Origin: Guadua angustifolia
Lineage: Eukaryota > Streptophyta > Magnoliopsida > Poales > Poaceae
DNA length: 64,000 nucleotides
Direction: 5' to 3'
Assembly (NCBI GenBank): GCA_036346375.1
Contig: CM070515.1
Coordinates: 21,474,423 to 21,538,422, forward strand
The notes under the pieces were generated by a model that saw only the letters and a list, made by a program, of their open reading frames with translations, searched no databases and was not told the DNA's origin. The position numbers and the translations under genes are program-made. Shown here piece after piece: positions 1 through 10,734 of the stretch (positions are counted from its first letter, which is position 1; each line of letters opens with the position of its first letter).

Positions 1-325
1 GAGCCACGAGCGTTGGCCTGGTGACAGCCCGAGACGCTTGGTAACCTAGTCAAGCGAGCGCGCCTGGGCCGGACTGAATATGTAGTACCAGGCCTCGGGC
101 TCAAACAGAAAATGAACAATGTTTGTCCACTATTATTTGGGCTAGGCCTCTAGCCAAGGCCCCACTAGCCCAAGGCCTAGCTCCACCCTACCGAACGGGG
201 TGATCGTCTACTATGCCTTTCGTGGTGAGAGAAGAGATTAGATTTGCAATTTGGCTTATGAGAGGACCAGATTCTAAAAAAAAGATAAGGTGGTTAGAAA
301 AGTGATCATCACAAAATCCACGGCG
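1..325. other. Spacer left of the hAT-like element
   Basis: I see no gene here. The first 200 bases are GC-rich, with several copies of GGCCTAG/CTAGGCC-like words near 150-180; the rest becomes AT-rich. This may be a piece of an older repeat, but no boundary is visible. Confidence 0.4.
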
Positions 326-333
326 TATCCAAC

Positions 334-1802
334 CAAGGATTCAAATTTCATTTTGGGCAAAATTTCGCCGTTGGCCGAAATCCAAATTTTCGGTGAAATT
401 TTGGCATTTCGGACAAAATACGTTCAAAATTCAAAAAGAAAAATTCAAACCCGGTTTTGTTGTTACCGAAATTTCCAAAATTTTGGCCAAAAATCCGAAA
501 TTTAGGCCGAAATTTTCGACATTTCAGCAAAATTGCACTGATTAAAAAATAGTTCAAACGATATAGAAAAATTTTGAAATTTTTTTTAAAGGTTCCTGTC
601 ACATTAGAGATATTCTCATCAAAATTTTTAGGTGATTATCAGGTCTTTGGAATTTTTAAAAATTCAAATATTGGTACTATCCAGATGAAACGTTAACCGA
701 CAAGTTTGAACCAGATGAAAAATGGTACAAACAACGTTAGAAAATTTTATATTTTTTTAATGATGTTGATGAATCAATAATTCTTCCATAAAATTGTAGG
801 ATGGTGATCAAGATTCAATAATTTTTAAAAATTTGGACAGTGCTACTATCCTGATAAAAGTCTTACCAGCAAATTTGAACGGAATGAAAAATAGTCCAAA
901 CCCCATTGGAAAATTTTGGAAATTTTTGTGGAAGGTCCTGATGTATCACTAATATTTTTATAAAAGTTTCATATGATTATCATACTTGAAGATGTTCCAA
1001 AGATTATGACAGTGCTACATCCTGATAAAAGCCTGATAATCAATACATAGATTTGCTTTAGCAATAAAAGAAGGTTTAAAATTTATGAAAATTTTACAGA
1101 AGAGTGATAAGGAAGTATTTAAGATCTCATAAAAATTTTGAATCATGATCACACTCCAGTGAATTTATAAAATTCTTACAAGGCACAATGGCATTTATGT
1201 TCTTTCTCTTTTGGTTTTTGCAATATAGTATAACAAATGAAGTTCAATGGTTTTATAGATTTGATTGACCAAACAAAAAATTTTAATTTTTTTTAAATTT
1301 TATATAATGGTACTGAGGCAATTCTTAATCTGTCATAAAAATTTTAGATCATGATCACACTCAAGAAAATTTAGAAAAATCTAACAAGTTTACTGTCCCA
1401 ATTATGTCTATTCTGTTTTTTGATTTTTTAAAGATAACAAATGAATTTAAATTATTTTTAAAATTTTTCTGTATTATCCTACACTACTAAATATAGTACT
1501 ATAAATTTTTTAGATCATTATCAAGTAAGTACAATTTTATAAAAATCTAACAGTGTTTCTGCCCAAATTTTAAAATGTCTCAAAAATTTAGTTTTTCAAC
1601 AAATTTTCATGTAAGATGACTTTCTTAAGGGTTATTGGACTAATTCCGGTCAAATCCAGCCCTAAAACATCAAAATCCGGTTTCAAAACCCGAAATTTCT
1701 GAAATTACTGTAGGAAATTCAATTGTTTTTTCAAAAATTTCAATTCGGCCGGGACTTCAAATTTCGCCCTGTTTCGAAAATTCGCCGAAATTTTTTACCC
1801 TG
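334..1802. mobile_element. Non-autonomous hAT-like DNA transposon, 1.47 kb
   Basis: The block is flanked by an exact 8-bp direct repeat, TATCCAAC, at 326-333 and 1803-1810, the target duplication length of the hAT superfamily. The ends are short imperfect inverted repeats: CAAGGATTCAAATTTC on the left and, read inward from the right, CAGGGTAAAAAATTTC (11 of 16 match). A CA(A/G)GG start is usual for hAT. Both subterminal regions are packed with GCCGAAATTT/AAATTTCGGC words, as expected of transposase-binding repeats. The interior is AT-rich, encodes nothing recognisable, and holds a degenerate repeat of roughly 175 bp (compare 645-733, 821-903 and 993-1043). It would depend on a transposase made elsewhere. 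The duplication and subterminal words are visible directly; the superfamily is inferred. Confidence 0.65.
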
Positions 1803-1810
1803 TATCCAAC

Positions 1811-2604
1811 TCAATGATCGAATCAGCAATAACTCTACACACAAGGGCAGACGACATGAAGCAAATTCGGGATAGATCTGGTCTTGCTATCCAGAAAAGA
1901 ACAGTGTCAAGCCATTGGAGACCCGGAGAGGCAAGATCCAGTACTTACGTACTACCTACATCCATCCAACAAACCGCTGCGCGAACCACCTTATCTAGGA
2001 TCACTTATGACTGTTGGATCACCTTGGCTAAGTGCTCGACGTCGTGGAGCGCAAATTGGCATGTCGCTCAACTGGTGGCTGCTAGATCTCCTGGCATACA
2101 TGCATGGCCCGTTGGGCCCCCCTTTCCTTCTGCAAATCCTCGAAGTCAAGCTCAACTGCTCAAGCGATTGCCAAGTGCCCTAACATGGCGGCCCAGACCT
2201 ACCTACATCCATTTTACTTACAATCAGCAACAGGCATGGCAATGATTGGTTGATGTCATGGTATCATCTCGAACGCGGGAATTTCAAAGCAATCTTCTAC
2301 AGAAAATTGCTCTGTTTCTCGCAAAATTCCCCTGTGATAAAGTGCTAAACAATATCTAAGCATTCTACACGCAAGATGACACGGCCAAGCAAGGCAGCTA
2401 GCTACTCGAAGGGGCCCTGGCGGAGCACAAAGATATGAAAACTTGAAAAGGGTACGTAAAGGTCCTCAAAAGTAATCCAGTTTCGGGTGGCTCCACCATT
2501 GCGAAGGGGTCGTCGCTGACATGAGAGTTCAGCGCCGACAAGGCCAAGTGGAGGGAGCCCGGCCCATCCTGGCAAGACGAACGGGCTTGAACTCCCAAGT
2601 ATTG
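1811..2604. other. Spacer between hAT-like and Mutator-like elements
   Basis: An open frame of 143 codons runs on + at 1814-2245, but its protein resembles nothing I know and overlaps another open frame of similar quality, so I do not call a gene. The hAT-like element inserted at 1803-1810 in the left part. The Mutator-like element begins after its target duplication at 2605-2614. Confidence 0.35.
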
Positions 2605-2614
2605 TTTGAACTCT

Positions 2615-2690
2615 GATTTTTTTATTTAATATTTATTTTAATTTATTTTTTCAAAACTAATCGGCGGGAAAATAAAATTGCGAAAATACC
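2615..2690 (+). repeat. Left terminal inverted repeat of the MULE
   Basis: Seventy-six bases match the reverse complement of 9247-9322 except at repeat position 50 (G on the left, A on the right). The outer 40 bp are almost pure A/T; the inner part contains AACTAATCG and AAATTGCGAAAATACC. Confidence 0.9.
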
Positions 2691-2904
2691 GCTTTGTAAC
2701 CCTAATGCGGGCAATCGCCCCATCTTGGGCGACAGTGTTGTCTTGAACGGCCGTTAGGGCAACAGCAGTTAGCTCGTTCGACGCTGGAACACGCTGCTTT
2801 GTCGCCGGTGGGGCGATTGTTCGGTCTGGGGCGACATGCTTTAAATCAGGCACGCTCGGTGCTATGCGCATTTGGCCGGCGAAGGGAGAAGAGACCGAGC
2901 GTTG

Positions 2905-2990
2905 CGCGAAGAGAAGAAGAGAGGAGAGGAGAGGAGAGAAAAGAGAGGAAAAGAGAGAAAAAAAGAGGAAAAAACAGGAAAAAAAAGTAG
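2905..2990 (+). repeat. Purine-rich GA tract inside the MULE
   Basis: An almost uninterrupted A/G stretch (GAGGAGAGGAGAGAAAAGAG and similar). A matching pyrimidine tract lies at about 7615-7680, followed by GCGAGACCGCGAGCGAGAGCG. The two regions thus mirror each other in opposite orientation, each just outside one of the two genes. They may be related 5' leader or promoter regions, which is inference. Confidence 0.5.
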
Positions 2991-3069
2991 ATTTGTTGTT
3001 TTTGTGAAGGTAAGTTCGAAAAACTTTTATGTAATTTTTAGAAATTTAATGTAGTATTTAATATTTTAG

Positions 3070-3170
3070 CATTGTGTAATATTTAGAAATTTTAGGATTG
3101 TATAGTATTTAGAAATTTTAAGATTGTGTAGTATTTAGAAATTTTAGGATTGTGCAAGATTTAGTATTTA
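3070..3170 (+). repeat. AT-rich 26-bp tandem repeat
   Basis: Three to four imperfect copies of GTAGTATTTAGAAATTTTAG followed by GATTGT lie in tandem. Looser copies of ATTTAGAAAT continue to about 3400. The region lies upstream of the first PMD exon, probably in a leader or first intron. From 3400 to 4050 I see only AT-rich sequence. Confidence 0.6.
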
Positions 3171-4062
3171 GAAATTTTGAAATTTAATGTGGTATTTTGT
3201 ATTAGACAATATTTAGAAAATTAATGTAGTTTTTAAAAATATTAGGATTGTGTAGTATTTAGAACTGTTGAGATTCAACGTAGTAGAAATATTAGCCAAT
3301 ATTTATAAATTTAATGTAGTAGAATTGTGCAGTAAAAATTTTGTTATGCAAATAATATATTAGGCAATATTTAGAAATGTAATGCGGTAGAAATGTAATA
3401 TTATGATGAAACATGGTAGACTAGTTATATGTTGTGCGAGTAATGTTCCAAAAATTGCGACGTAGAAATTAAAGAAAGTATGATATATTTAGAGTCGGAT
3501 TTCTTAGTATGATCACCAAACGTTAGAAATTAGTAGAGTAAAAAAAATTTGAAAATGTCAGGCACCGTTAGAAATTAGTAGAGAATTTTTTTTTGATAAT
3601 ACAATGTAACATTTATATGGTGTGGTTAGATAGAGAAATTTTGATAATATAATGTAACATTTAGGTCGGGCGTCGAAGGACACGGTGTATTAGGAACAAT
3701 ATGGACGAGTCGGAAGCACGTCGTAATTGTGAATAATGTAATTTTATCTCGTGTATGTGTAAATGTATTTGTTGTAACGTGTTGTATTCGTCGTAATTGT
3801 GTCTTCACGTTCTTGAATATGTACCAGTTATTTGTTGTCCCCGTCATATAATGTTTTATTGTATGTGCGCCATCAAACATATATTTGAATGTGCAACATT
3901 TCTTTACTTTCCACTTAATTTTTGGTAGTTGTAACGTGTAACATTTACTTATTGTCCTGTTTACTTCATCTGCTTCGTACATTTACTTATTTTATTGTCC
4001 AGTTTGTTTTAGGTGCTTTCTAACCATTTATTTGCTTTGTAACCACGCAGGCACAGGCGACG

Positions 4063-6746
4063 ATGGCGGGACTTGGGCGTGCTGCTAATGCTTGCCTTGA
4101 GCTGCTAGACGAGACCGTTGATTCGACCCACCAGTCTAGGTTCTCCGCAATTCAGGGCCGACAGCTGACGACACTGCGGTCTAGGGTGCCGAACGAGTTG
4201 CTTCGCATCAACCCACGCTAGGTTCCACAGTAAGCTGCTAATTTTTGCTACTCTTTTATGTATATGTACTTACCAGTTAATGAAATTTTAACAACGCTAC
4301 ACACTACGTGTAGGTTACGAGCGCCGCCATCGCCGCTTCACGGATGGTGGAGCAGTGGACGCCGCGCCGAGGCCCCGCGACGCCCCACGATTGCACGACC
4401 GGTCCTCGCCGACGCGACTCGTGGACCGGTGGAGACCGGAGACGCACACGTTCCAACTGCCTTGCGGAGAGATGGCTCCGACGCTGCAGGACGTATCTTA
4501 CCTGCTAGGACTCCCCTGTGCAGGTCCTCCAGTTGTGCCGCATGACGCCCCCGTGACGTGGCATGCGCAGATAGAGAGATGGCTCCGACGAAGGCGTGGC
4601 TGCTCCAGTTCACGGTTAGTACCTCCTTCATTTCTTCATTGCAATTTAACGGATACGCGCTGAGCTGCTGACAATATTGTACCGAATGCTGCAGAGCAAG
4701 CTTGTCCACCCGGACGCCAACGAGGAGGACCTGGCATGCCACCTGGAAGCGTACCTGCTGCTGCTGTTCGGTTGGTACCTGTTCCCATCCTCGCACGGGG
4801 ATACGGTGAACCGACACTTGATCGAGTTCGCCCGGGCGATCGCCGACACCCCGGCGGAGCAGGTAACATATTTCGTTAAAATCTCTTATGACAGGACATG
4901 TCTAACTTTCTCATTGTAAACAGAAGGTGCAGTGGTCGTGGGGCTCTACCATGCTCGCGTGCACGTACAGAGGTCTTTGCGAGGCTGTCTCTCGGGTGGG
5001 GGGGGACGCGATCTTTATGGGTTGCGTCCTACTGCTGCAGCTATGGTTCTGGGAGCGCTTCCCGTCGGTTGGCCATTGTTGACCCGACGCAGACGACCGC
5101 CCTATACCACCAAAGATTCGATCGACCGCCCACCATGGGCCTCATCGGGTTCAGCAGGTATTCTCCCTTGTATCTTATCCCCCACTTTGACACTTTCATA
5201 ACATGCACTACCTTTTATTTCCGCAGAGGGTGTACACCAACCTTCAGTCGAGGTCGCACTCGAGTTCGCTCGGAGTTCGACAGCTCGTGATCGAGGGCGG
5301 CGGTGGACGCCGACGACGCAGACGACGTCGTGTCGAGCACCTTACGGGCTCTCTGCGCTTTGCTTGCGGGACCATCAGTTCTGGCTCACCCGTAGGGTCC
5401 TCGTCTTCGACCTGTGTGTCAAGGAGTACTCGCCGCACCGAGTGCTGCGGCAGTTCGGCCTCTTCCAGACTTTCCCCCTGCCGCCTACTTACATTGTCTC
5501 ACGTGGCGCACACAGGTACGTCTACTGAGCACACTGCGTACCATTCCTGAGGAATGCATATTGTATGTAAATTGCCGTTTTTGCATTGCAGGATGAACTG
5601 GGGAGGCTGCACCAGGCACTCCATTCATGCATCGCATGGTGCAGTGGGCACTGCAGTGGGACGGCGCGGAGACGGACACGGTCACCCCGTACGACCATGC
5701 CATGTACGAGCAATACATGGAGTGGTTCACGCCGCGGATTCGACTTAGAGTAGGGTACACACCAGACCCGTATATCACTGCTCAGGCATCGGTCTCGGAC
5801 ATGTACCCCTCGTAGATGTCCCAGAGGGACAACTACGCGGTAAGTGCCACAATCGAATCTCCATACGTATGTCTTTTTTTATATAAATTACCTCATATCA
5901 ACCTATCATTACATGCAGGGACATATAGGCCCTGTTTGGGAGAGCTCCAGATCCCAGCTCCAACTCAAAGCTGAAACTTATAGGCTAAAATAAAGTAAAT
6001 TAAGTTTATATTTTTAGTCTAAAATGTAAACAAAATGATCTACCTAAACACTCTTAATGTACCCACAGCTCCAGCTCCACAAATTTCTGGAGTTAGAAAT
6101 ACCCTGCTCCACCAACTCCAAAGATTTTGGTGGAGCTTGAGCTGGAGCTGTCCCAAACACCCCCATAGTAGGCAGGCTGAGGCCGAGGCTACGTCCATGG
6201 TGACGTGCCTCGACGCGGGCATCCAGTTCACCACCGATGACCACCACTCAGCTTATGATCGGATCGCGGCCATGCTAAGGCGGGCACGTCGCCTGGCTAC
6301 CTGTCGGGGGGCGGAGATGTCGTCGAGCGCAGTGCACCACGTCCCCGTGGGCCAGCACCTCCCCCTCCTAGTGGAGCCGTCCCCGCACCTCCCCGAGGCA
6401 GCCGTCCCCCACGGCCCGACGTCGGCCAGTATGAGCCCTCGTGTCCTCCCGCACAGCCGTAGTGGCGACGCTGGGGTGACGAGGGTCAGTCTTCGTCTCA
6501 AGCCCTAGTAGGACCCTAGGGTGCTTTTGGTGACGCGGACGACGACGACATCGAGGAGGAGTGAGCGTTCAACGTGGGCCAGTTCCTGTCCACCGAGTAC
6601 CTTGGCCCCTCTCAGCTCCTGGGAGCACCACACCAGAGACACACGAAGTCGCCGACAGATTACATCGCCAAGGCTGCAGGCCGCCCGTCTGCGTCGCCAC
6701 TCACGCACTCCCACCGACCGGATCGAGGCGTGGTCGTGACTAAGTT
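4063..6746 (+). pseudogene. Plant mobile domain (PMD/MAIN-like) gene, decayed
   Basis: The conserved PMD segments occur in the family's order over about seven exons. Exon 1 starts at ATG 4063 (MAGLGRAANACLELLDE). Exon 2 (about 4312-4613) has VDRWRPETHTFQLPCGEM and LQDVSYLLGLP. Exon 3 (about 4690-4861) has GWYLFPSSHGDTVN. Exon 4 (about 4922-5157) has VQWSWGSTMLACTYRGLC and LLLQLWFWERFP. Exon 5 (about 5227-5515) has VLRQFGLFQTFPLPP. Exon 6 (about 5591-5839) has MVQWALQWDG. Introns have plausible GT/AG ends. Known family: PMD proteins are either host genes (MAIN/MAIL, silencing-related) or transposon passengers; this copy sits inside MULE termini, so it is the passenger type. Damage: an early TAG in exon 1, a frameshift in exon 2 before APTKAWLLQF, a TAG in exon 6, and a MITE in the last exon. 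Its function in transposition is unknown. Confidence 0.8.
5928..6164. mobile_element. Small MITE inserted in a PMD exon
   Basis: The left end reads GGCCCTGTTTGGGAGAGCTC; the right end, read inward, is GGGGGTGTTTGGGACAGCTC, so the ends are imperfect inverted repeats about 24 bp long. The 237-bp interior is rich in CAGCTCCA/TGGAGCTG words. ATA stands on both sides (5925-5927 and 6165-6167), a possible 3-bp target duplication. PMD-like coding sequence resumes right after it. The superfamily (PIF/Harbinger-like or hAT-like) cannot be settled from this copy. Confidence 0.65.
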
Positions 6747-7019
6747 GTTGTACAACTGCATACTTTTGTCATTCTTTATCTTCAAAGACCGTGTTGTATG
6801 TATGTCTGAAATCGGTTCAGATTTTTTAGCTTATCTTTCCCAATTAGTAATGCGAGTGCCTTTTTCGATTTTAGAACAAGACCGGCAACGCCCGCCAGGT
6901 CACCCATAGATAAGTGCTAGCCCACGATTTCTCGTAATGGTTATCATGAAAATAAAGTAGACCACACTCTTCGCTACGACATAAAGCTAGGATGCGCATC
7001 ACAAACAAGGAAAATAATG

Positions 7020-7596
7020 GTTACAATTTCTCGTCTACTGAGTGGATCGAGGCCACTTCCCTTTCGCCCATGCCTCCGGTGGGGCTTCTCTAGCACGACA
7101 TGTCCTCTCTCGTTTCCTCTCTCTCTCGGCCTCCTTCTCCTCCGCTTCCTTTCGACGTGCCTCGCGTCACGCTTCGCTTCAAGCTACTGTCTGAACTCCT
7201 CGTCTCGGATGCTTTGATCAAGGAGCCTTTGGTCCTCCAGATCGATGTCCATATCAAACCATTGCTCAAATTCACACAGCGGCGGAGGCGACTGCATGAA
7301 AAATATATTAGCAAAGTTTCACATACAAATATTACGAAACACGTATGATTGTTACCAGCTGGCGATTCTTCAGGCTCTTCTCCGGCGGGTCGAATTCGTA
7401 GTTGTGGCACATCCAATACCTCCTCTTCCAAGTTGGAATATTTCAAGAGCGGACGAGCCTGCAAGGATCTCCGCACAGACACATCGGTGGTACAACCCCG
7501 ACAAGTACGAAGAGATCCTGGTACGCGATGTTGCGCGGCCACGCCGAAGCGCCTACCTCTTCCTTCGCCTTCCCCTTTCCCTTTCCACTTGCACAC
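7020..7596 (-). pseudogene. GRF-like zinc-finger gene, two exons, decayed
   Basis: Reading on -, exon 1 (about 7596-7350) encodes AYQDLFVLVGVVPPMCLCG then DPC, followed in a shifted frame by RRYWMCHNYEFDPPEKS. Exon 1 ends at CAGCTG/GTAACA. Exon 2 starts after TTTTTCATGCAG at about 7297 and encodes SPPPLCEFEQWFDMDIDLED, then an Arg/Glu-rich coiled-coil-like tail (AKRDARHVERKRRRR). Cys pairs around CxCGxxC and WMC, followed by LCEFEQW, are typical of small plant proteins with a GRF-type zinc finger, many of them transposon-linked. Damage: a TGA after PCRLVRS, frameshifts within exon 1, and a stop after RDEEFRQ. It converges on the PMD gene within one MULE. Biochemical function unknown; GRF fingers are thought to bind nucleic acid. 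Confidence 0.65.
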
Positions 7597-8021
7597 CTTG
7601 ACATTTTGGATTGAACCTCTACTTATCTTTTCCTCCCTCTCCTTCCCTTCTCTCTTTTTTTCTTTCTTCTTCTTTCGCTGCTGGCTTTGCGAGACCGCGA
7701 GCGAGAGCGAAGGTTATAAAGGGTAGATATCGCCTGGGTTGGGGCGATCGCCCCATTTCAGGGCGATATTTACCTTCGGGCAGTGTGCCTCCTAACATTT
7801 TCACAGCAGGTTAATTTTTCCTCGTTTATTCTATGAAAAAAATTTTGAAACAAATATTAAATACAAATATGGTGGGCCCTGTCCCCCAGTATCGGGCGAT
7901 CAATGATTTTTTTTTTAATTTTGATAATTTCATCATCAAATTTGAAAATTGCACTGTGAAGCGCCGTTTGTATGACACGCCATACGAAACAAACAAACTG
8001 GCAGTCAAAAATTAGATGTTT

Positions 8022-8966
8022 CGTGGCCGTGATTTTCATGGTTTCGTGGCCGCGAGTGCGTTTTTCGATTTTCGCAACCTCCTGCCAGGACAACGTCTGG
8101 CCATCTCGCCCGTACATAAGTGGTACCTCGCGTTGCGTAGATCGCCTTTGATTTTTTTCGTATTTTTTGGGCCGTATCCGGCCTATCCTGCGGGGCTACG
8201 AAAACCCCTAAGTGGCTACGATTTTCGTGGTTTCGTGGCCGTGAGTGTCTTTTCTGATTTTCGCAACTTCCTGCTGGGGCAACGTCTGGTCATCTCGCCC
8301 GTACATAAGTAGTAGCCCGCGTTGCGTAGGCTGCTCTTGATTTTTCCCGTATTTGTTGGGCCATATCCGGCCTGTCCCGCGGGGCTACGAAAACCCTTAA
8401 GTGCCCACGATTTCCGTGGTTTCGTGGCCGTGAGTGCCTTTTCCGATTTTCGCAACTTCCTGCCGGGGCAACGTCTGGCCATTTCGCCCGTACATAAGTG
8501 GTAGCCCGCGTTGCGTAGGTCACTCTTGATTTTTCCCATATTTTTTGGGCTGTATCCGGCCTGTCCCACGGGGCTACGAAAACCCCTAAGTGGCCACAAT
8601 TTTCGCGGTTTCGTGGCCACGAGTGCCTTTTCCGGTTTTTGCAACTTCGGACCGGGGCAACGTTCGGCCATCTCGCCCGTACAAAAGTGGTAGCCCGCGT
8701 TGCGTAGGTCGCTCTTGATTTTTCCTGTATTTTTTGGGCCGTATCCGGCCTGCCCCGTGGGGCTACGAAAACCCCTAAATGGCCACGATTTCCGCGGTTT
8801 CGTGGCCGCGAGTGCCTTTTCCGGTTTTCGCAACTTCCTGACAGGGCAACGTCCGGCTATCTCGTCTGTACATAAGTGGTATCCCAAGTTGCGTAGGTCG
8901 CCCGTGATTTTTCCCATATTTTTTGGGCCATATCTGGCGGACCCTACGAGGCTACAAAAATCCCTA
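8022..8966. repeat. Five tandem copies of a 189-bp repeat
   Basis: Copies start near 8022, 8211, 8400, 8589 and 8778; the same landmark (CGTACATAAG or a variant) falls every 189 bases, at 8111, 8300, 8489, 8678 and 8867. No copy has an indel. Because 189 is divisible by three, frames stay in phase: - is open across 8216-9013 with a 63-residue repeat, and + is open for about 60 codons in each copy. Copies differ by scattered substitutions. The array fills the right subterminal part of the MULE. Confidence 0.95.
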
Positions 8967-9013
8967 AGTGGGATGCGTATCACTAACAAAGTAAAATAAT
9001 TTTTCCAGTTCAT
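8216..9013 (-). other. 265-codon open frame across the 189-bp array
   Basis: The protein would be four-plus repeats of 63 residues, each with motifs such as DLRNAGYHLCTGEMA, ALTATKPRKSW and GFRSPAGQAGYGP. It is basic, with no recognisable domain. The + strand is also fairly open, which suggests the openness follows from repeat length and composition. I therefore record an open frame, not a gene. Confidence 0.3.
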
Positions 9014-9246
9014 TACATCATAAGAAGTTTTTTTTCGGGTAATTTTTCCCAGTCCAATATAACAATTATTGTAAAAAACATTTATAACAAATATTGTAAA
9101 AAAAATTGCTACAGTAACCTATCGCCCCATGTTAGGACGATCGGTCTATTTTTTAATTTGTTTTTGCTCTGCTATTATATTTCGGAATTTCGCCGCTACG
9201 GGCCGTTGGTTAACCCACCTGTCGCCCCGTATTGGGGCGACAGGCG

Positions 9247-9322
9247 GGTATTTTCGCAATTTTATTTTCCCGTCGATTAGTTTTGAAAAAATAAATTAAA
9301 ATAAATATTAAATAAAAAAATC
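9247..9322 (-). repeat. Right terminal inverted repeat of the MULE
   Basis: Reverse complement of 2615-2690 with one mismatch. Just inside lies an almost perfect palindrome, CTGTCGCCCC(GTATT)GGGGCGACAG, at about 9218-9243. The target duplication TTTGAACTCT follows at 9323-9332. Confidence 0.9.
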
Positions 9323-9332
9323 TTTGAACTCT

Positions 9333-10734
9333 TGTCTTAAGTGGGCCTAAGACCCATATAACTATATAGCCCATACGGCATTCCTTCCCTTCTCTGGATT
9401 GTTTTTTTTCTTCTTCCTTCATGTTTCTACTCTCCAACTGCCGCCACCGACCGCACGGCGCCACCGCGCATTGTTGGCTTCGTCGAAGCCTCGGAGGGCG
9501 GCGCGGCCATCGCGACGGCGAAGCCGTCCCAACTCCCGAGGAACTGGAGCACTTACGTCCTCAAAACACCTTGGGGTCTATCGGCATCTGTGCTGGGGGT
9601 GATTTCCGATTCCTCATGGCTTGCAAACGCAACAAATCGTTGCCATGGTAACACGGTGAGGGTTTCATCCCTTGGCAAGAACCTCCTGTACCGTGACACG
9701 CTGTAATAATTCTTTTTGTTTTTGCCGTGGATTCTTTAAAAAGTTGATTTTACATTGTGGCCGTACAGAATCTGCTTCTAATTCTAGAAGAGCATTTGGT
9801 GGGTAATTACTTAGAACTTTCGGTGGAATTTTTATATTTGTATTCCTCAGAATCTACATAAGTACATATGAAATGGATTATGAATTCTAGTGTATAACCC
9901 AGTTTGGGACAGCTTCTGATCATGTAGATTCTGAATTCTCTAAAAATCAGGTAGGTGGTAGTTTCTAATTTTGTATACAAATATGTTTTTGATTGTGGGG
10001 GAAGCTTTTCAAGATACTTCTTGGAGAATCCGAATTCTTGAAGAATCAAAGACTGTCACTTAGAGAATCCAAAATATACATAATCAGAAGTTATTTCAAA
10101 CTGAACCTATATAAGTAGACTGAATTATGATAATTAATTTCTATAAACGAACTATTCTTTTTCCAGTTTTTAGGACTAGAATATAGAATCTGCAGTAAAA
10201 ACAAACATGCCCCTTGATCTACCTTAATCTATGGGACAGGAAGGAAAATCCAGTCTTATATGTATATGTGCCTGCGACATTACGTAATGTTTTGCTTTCT
10301 GCTGGTTGGTTAGGATGTACACTACTTGGGAAGGCAGCTACAAGCCAAGAGGCAGTACGTACTGACAAGACTTTAGTTGGTACCAAGCATTGTTAATCAT
10401 CAGTTATAGCTTGGGTATTAAGGAGGGAGACCTTGATCTGACCATGACATAAGGTGAGCTGAAAGCTTCGACCAAAAATTTCATGCTTGAGATATCCTCC
10501 CCTGATTCAAAAAGTATATATACTTCTAAGCTGATAGAGCATTTTGGAGCTTATACGTTAATAGGAATGGAATAAACATTTCTACGAGTTTTTTTTTGCT
10601 TTTTTTTTTGCGGGTAAAGCCAGACAATTTACCTTTTACTGTAATTGTGAGGTTATTAATTTCAAATTGGATGATTGATATATATTGCTCTCTGAAAATT
10701 GGAAATTGGGATGATATTACTATAGCACACTGGT
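9333..10734. other. Spacer right of the MULE, no gene recognised
   Basis: Around 9421-9660 lies a GC-rich stretch with short open frames resembling a first exon, but the proteins match nothing I know and no splice pattern is convincing. The remainder is AT-rich with no recognisable coding sequence. Confidence 0.35.

Larger units (their letters stand above)
2615..9322. mobile_element. Mutator-like element (MULE) carrying PMD and zinc-finger genes
   Basis: The ends are inverted repeats of 76 bp with one mismatch (2615-2690 and 9247-9322), starting GATTTTTTTATTTAATATTT. They are flanked by a 10-bp direct repeat, TTTGAACTCT, at 2605-2614 and 9323-9332. Long terminal inverted repeats and an 8-11 bp duplication are the hallmark of Mutator-like elements. 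The 6.7-kb body holds a plant-mobile-domain gene on + (4063-6746), a GRF-like zinc-finger gene on - (7020-7596) converging on it, and a 5 x 189-bp tandem array near the right end. I find no MURA-type transposase, so the element is probably non-autonomous. The single TIR mismatch argues for a fairly recent insertion, although both genes are broken. Confidence 0.85.

Noticed and set aside
4338..4817. A 159-codon open frame on - across the PMD exons
   Set aside because: Shadow of PMD coding sequence; the + strand carries the conserved motifs.
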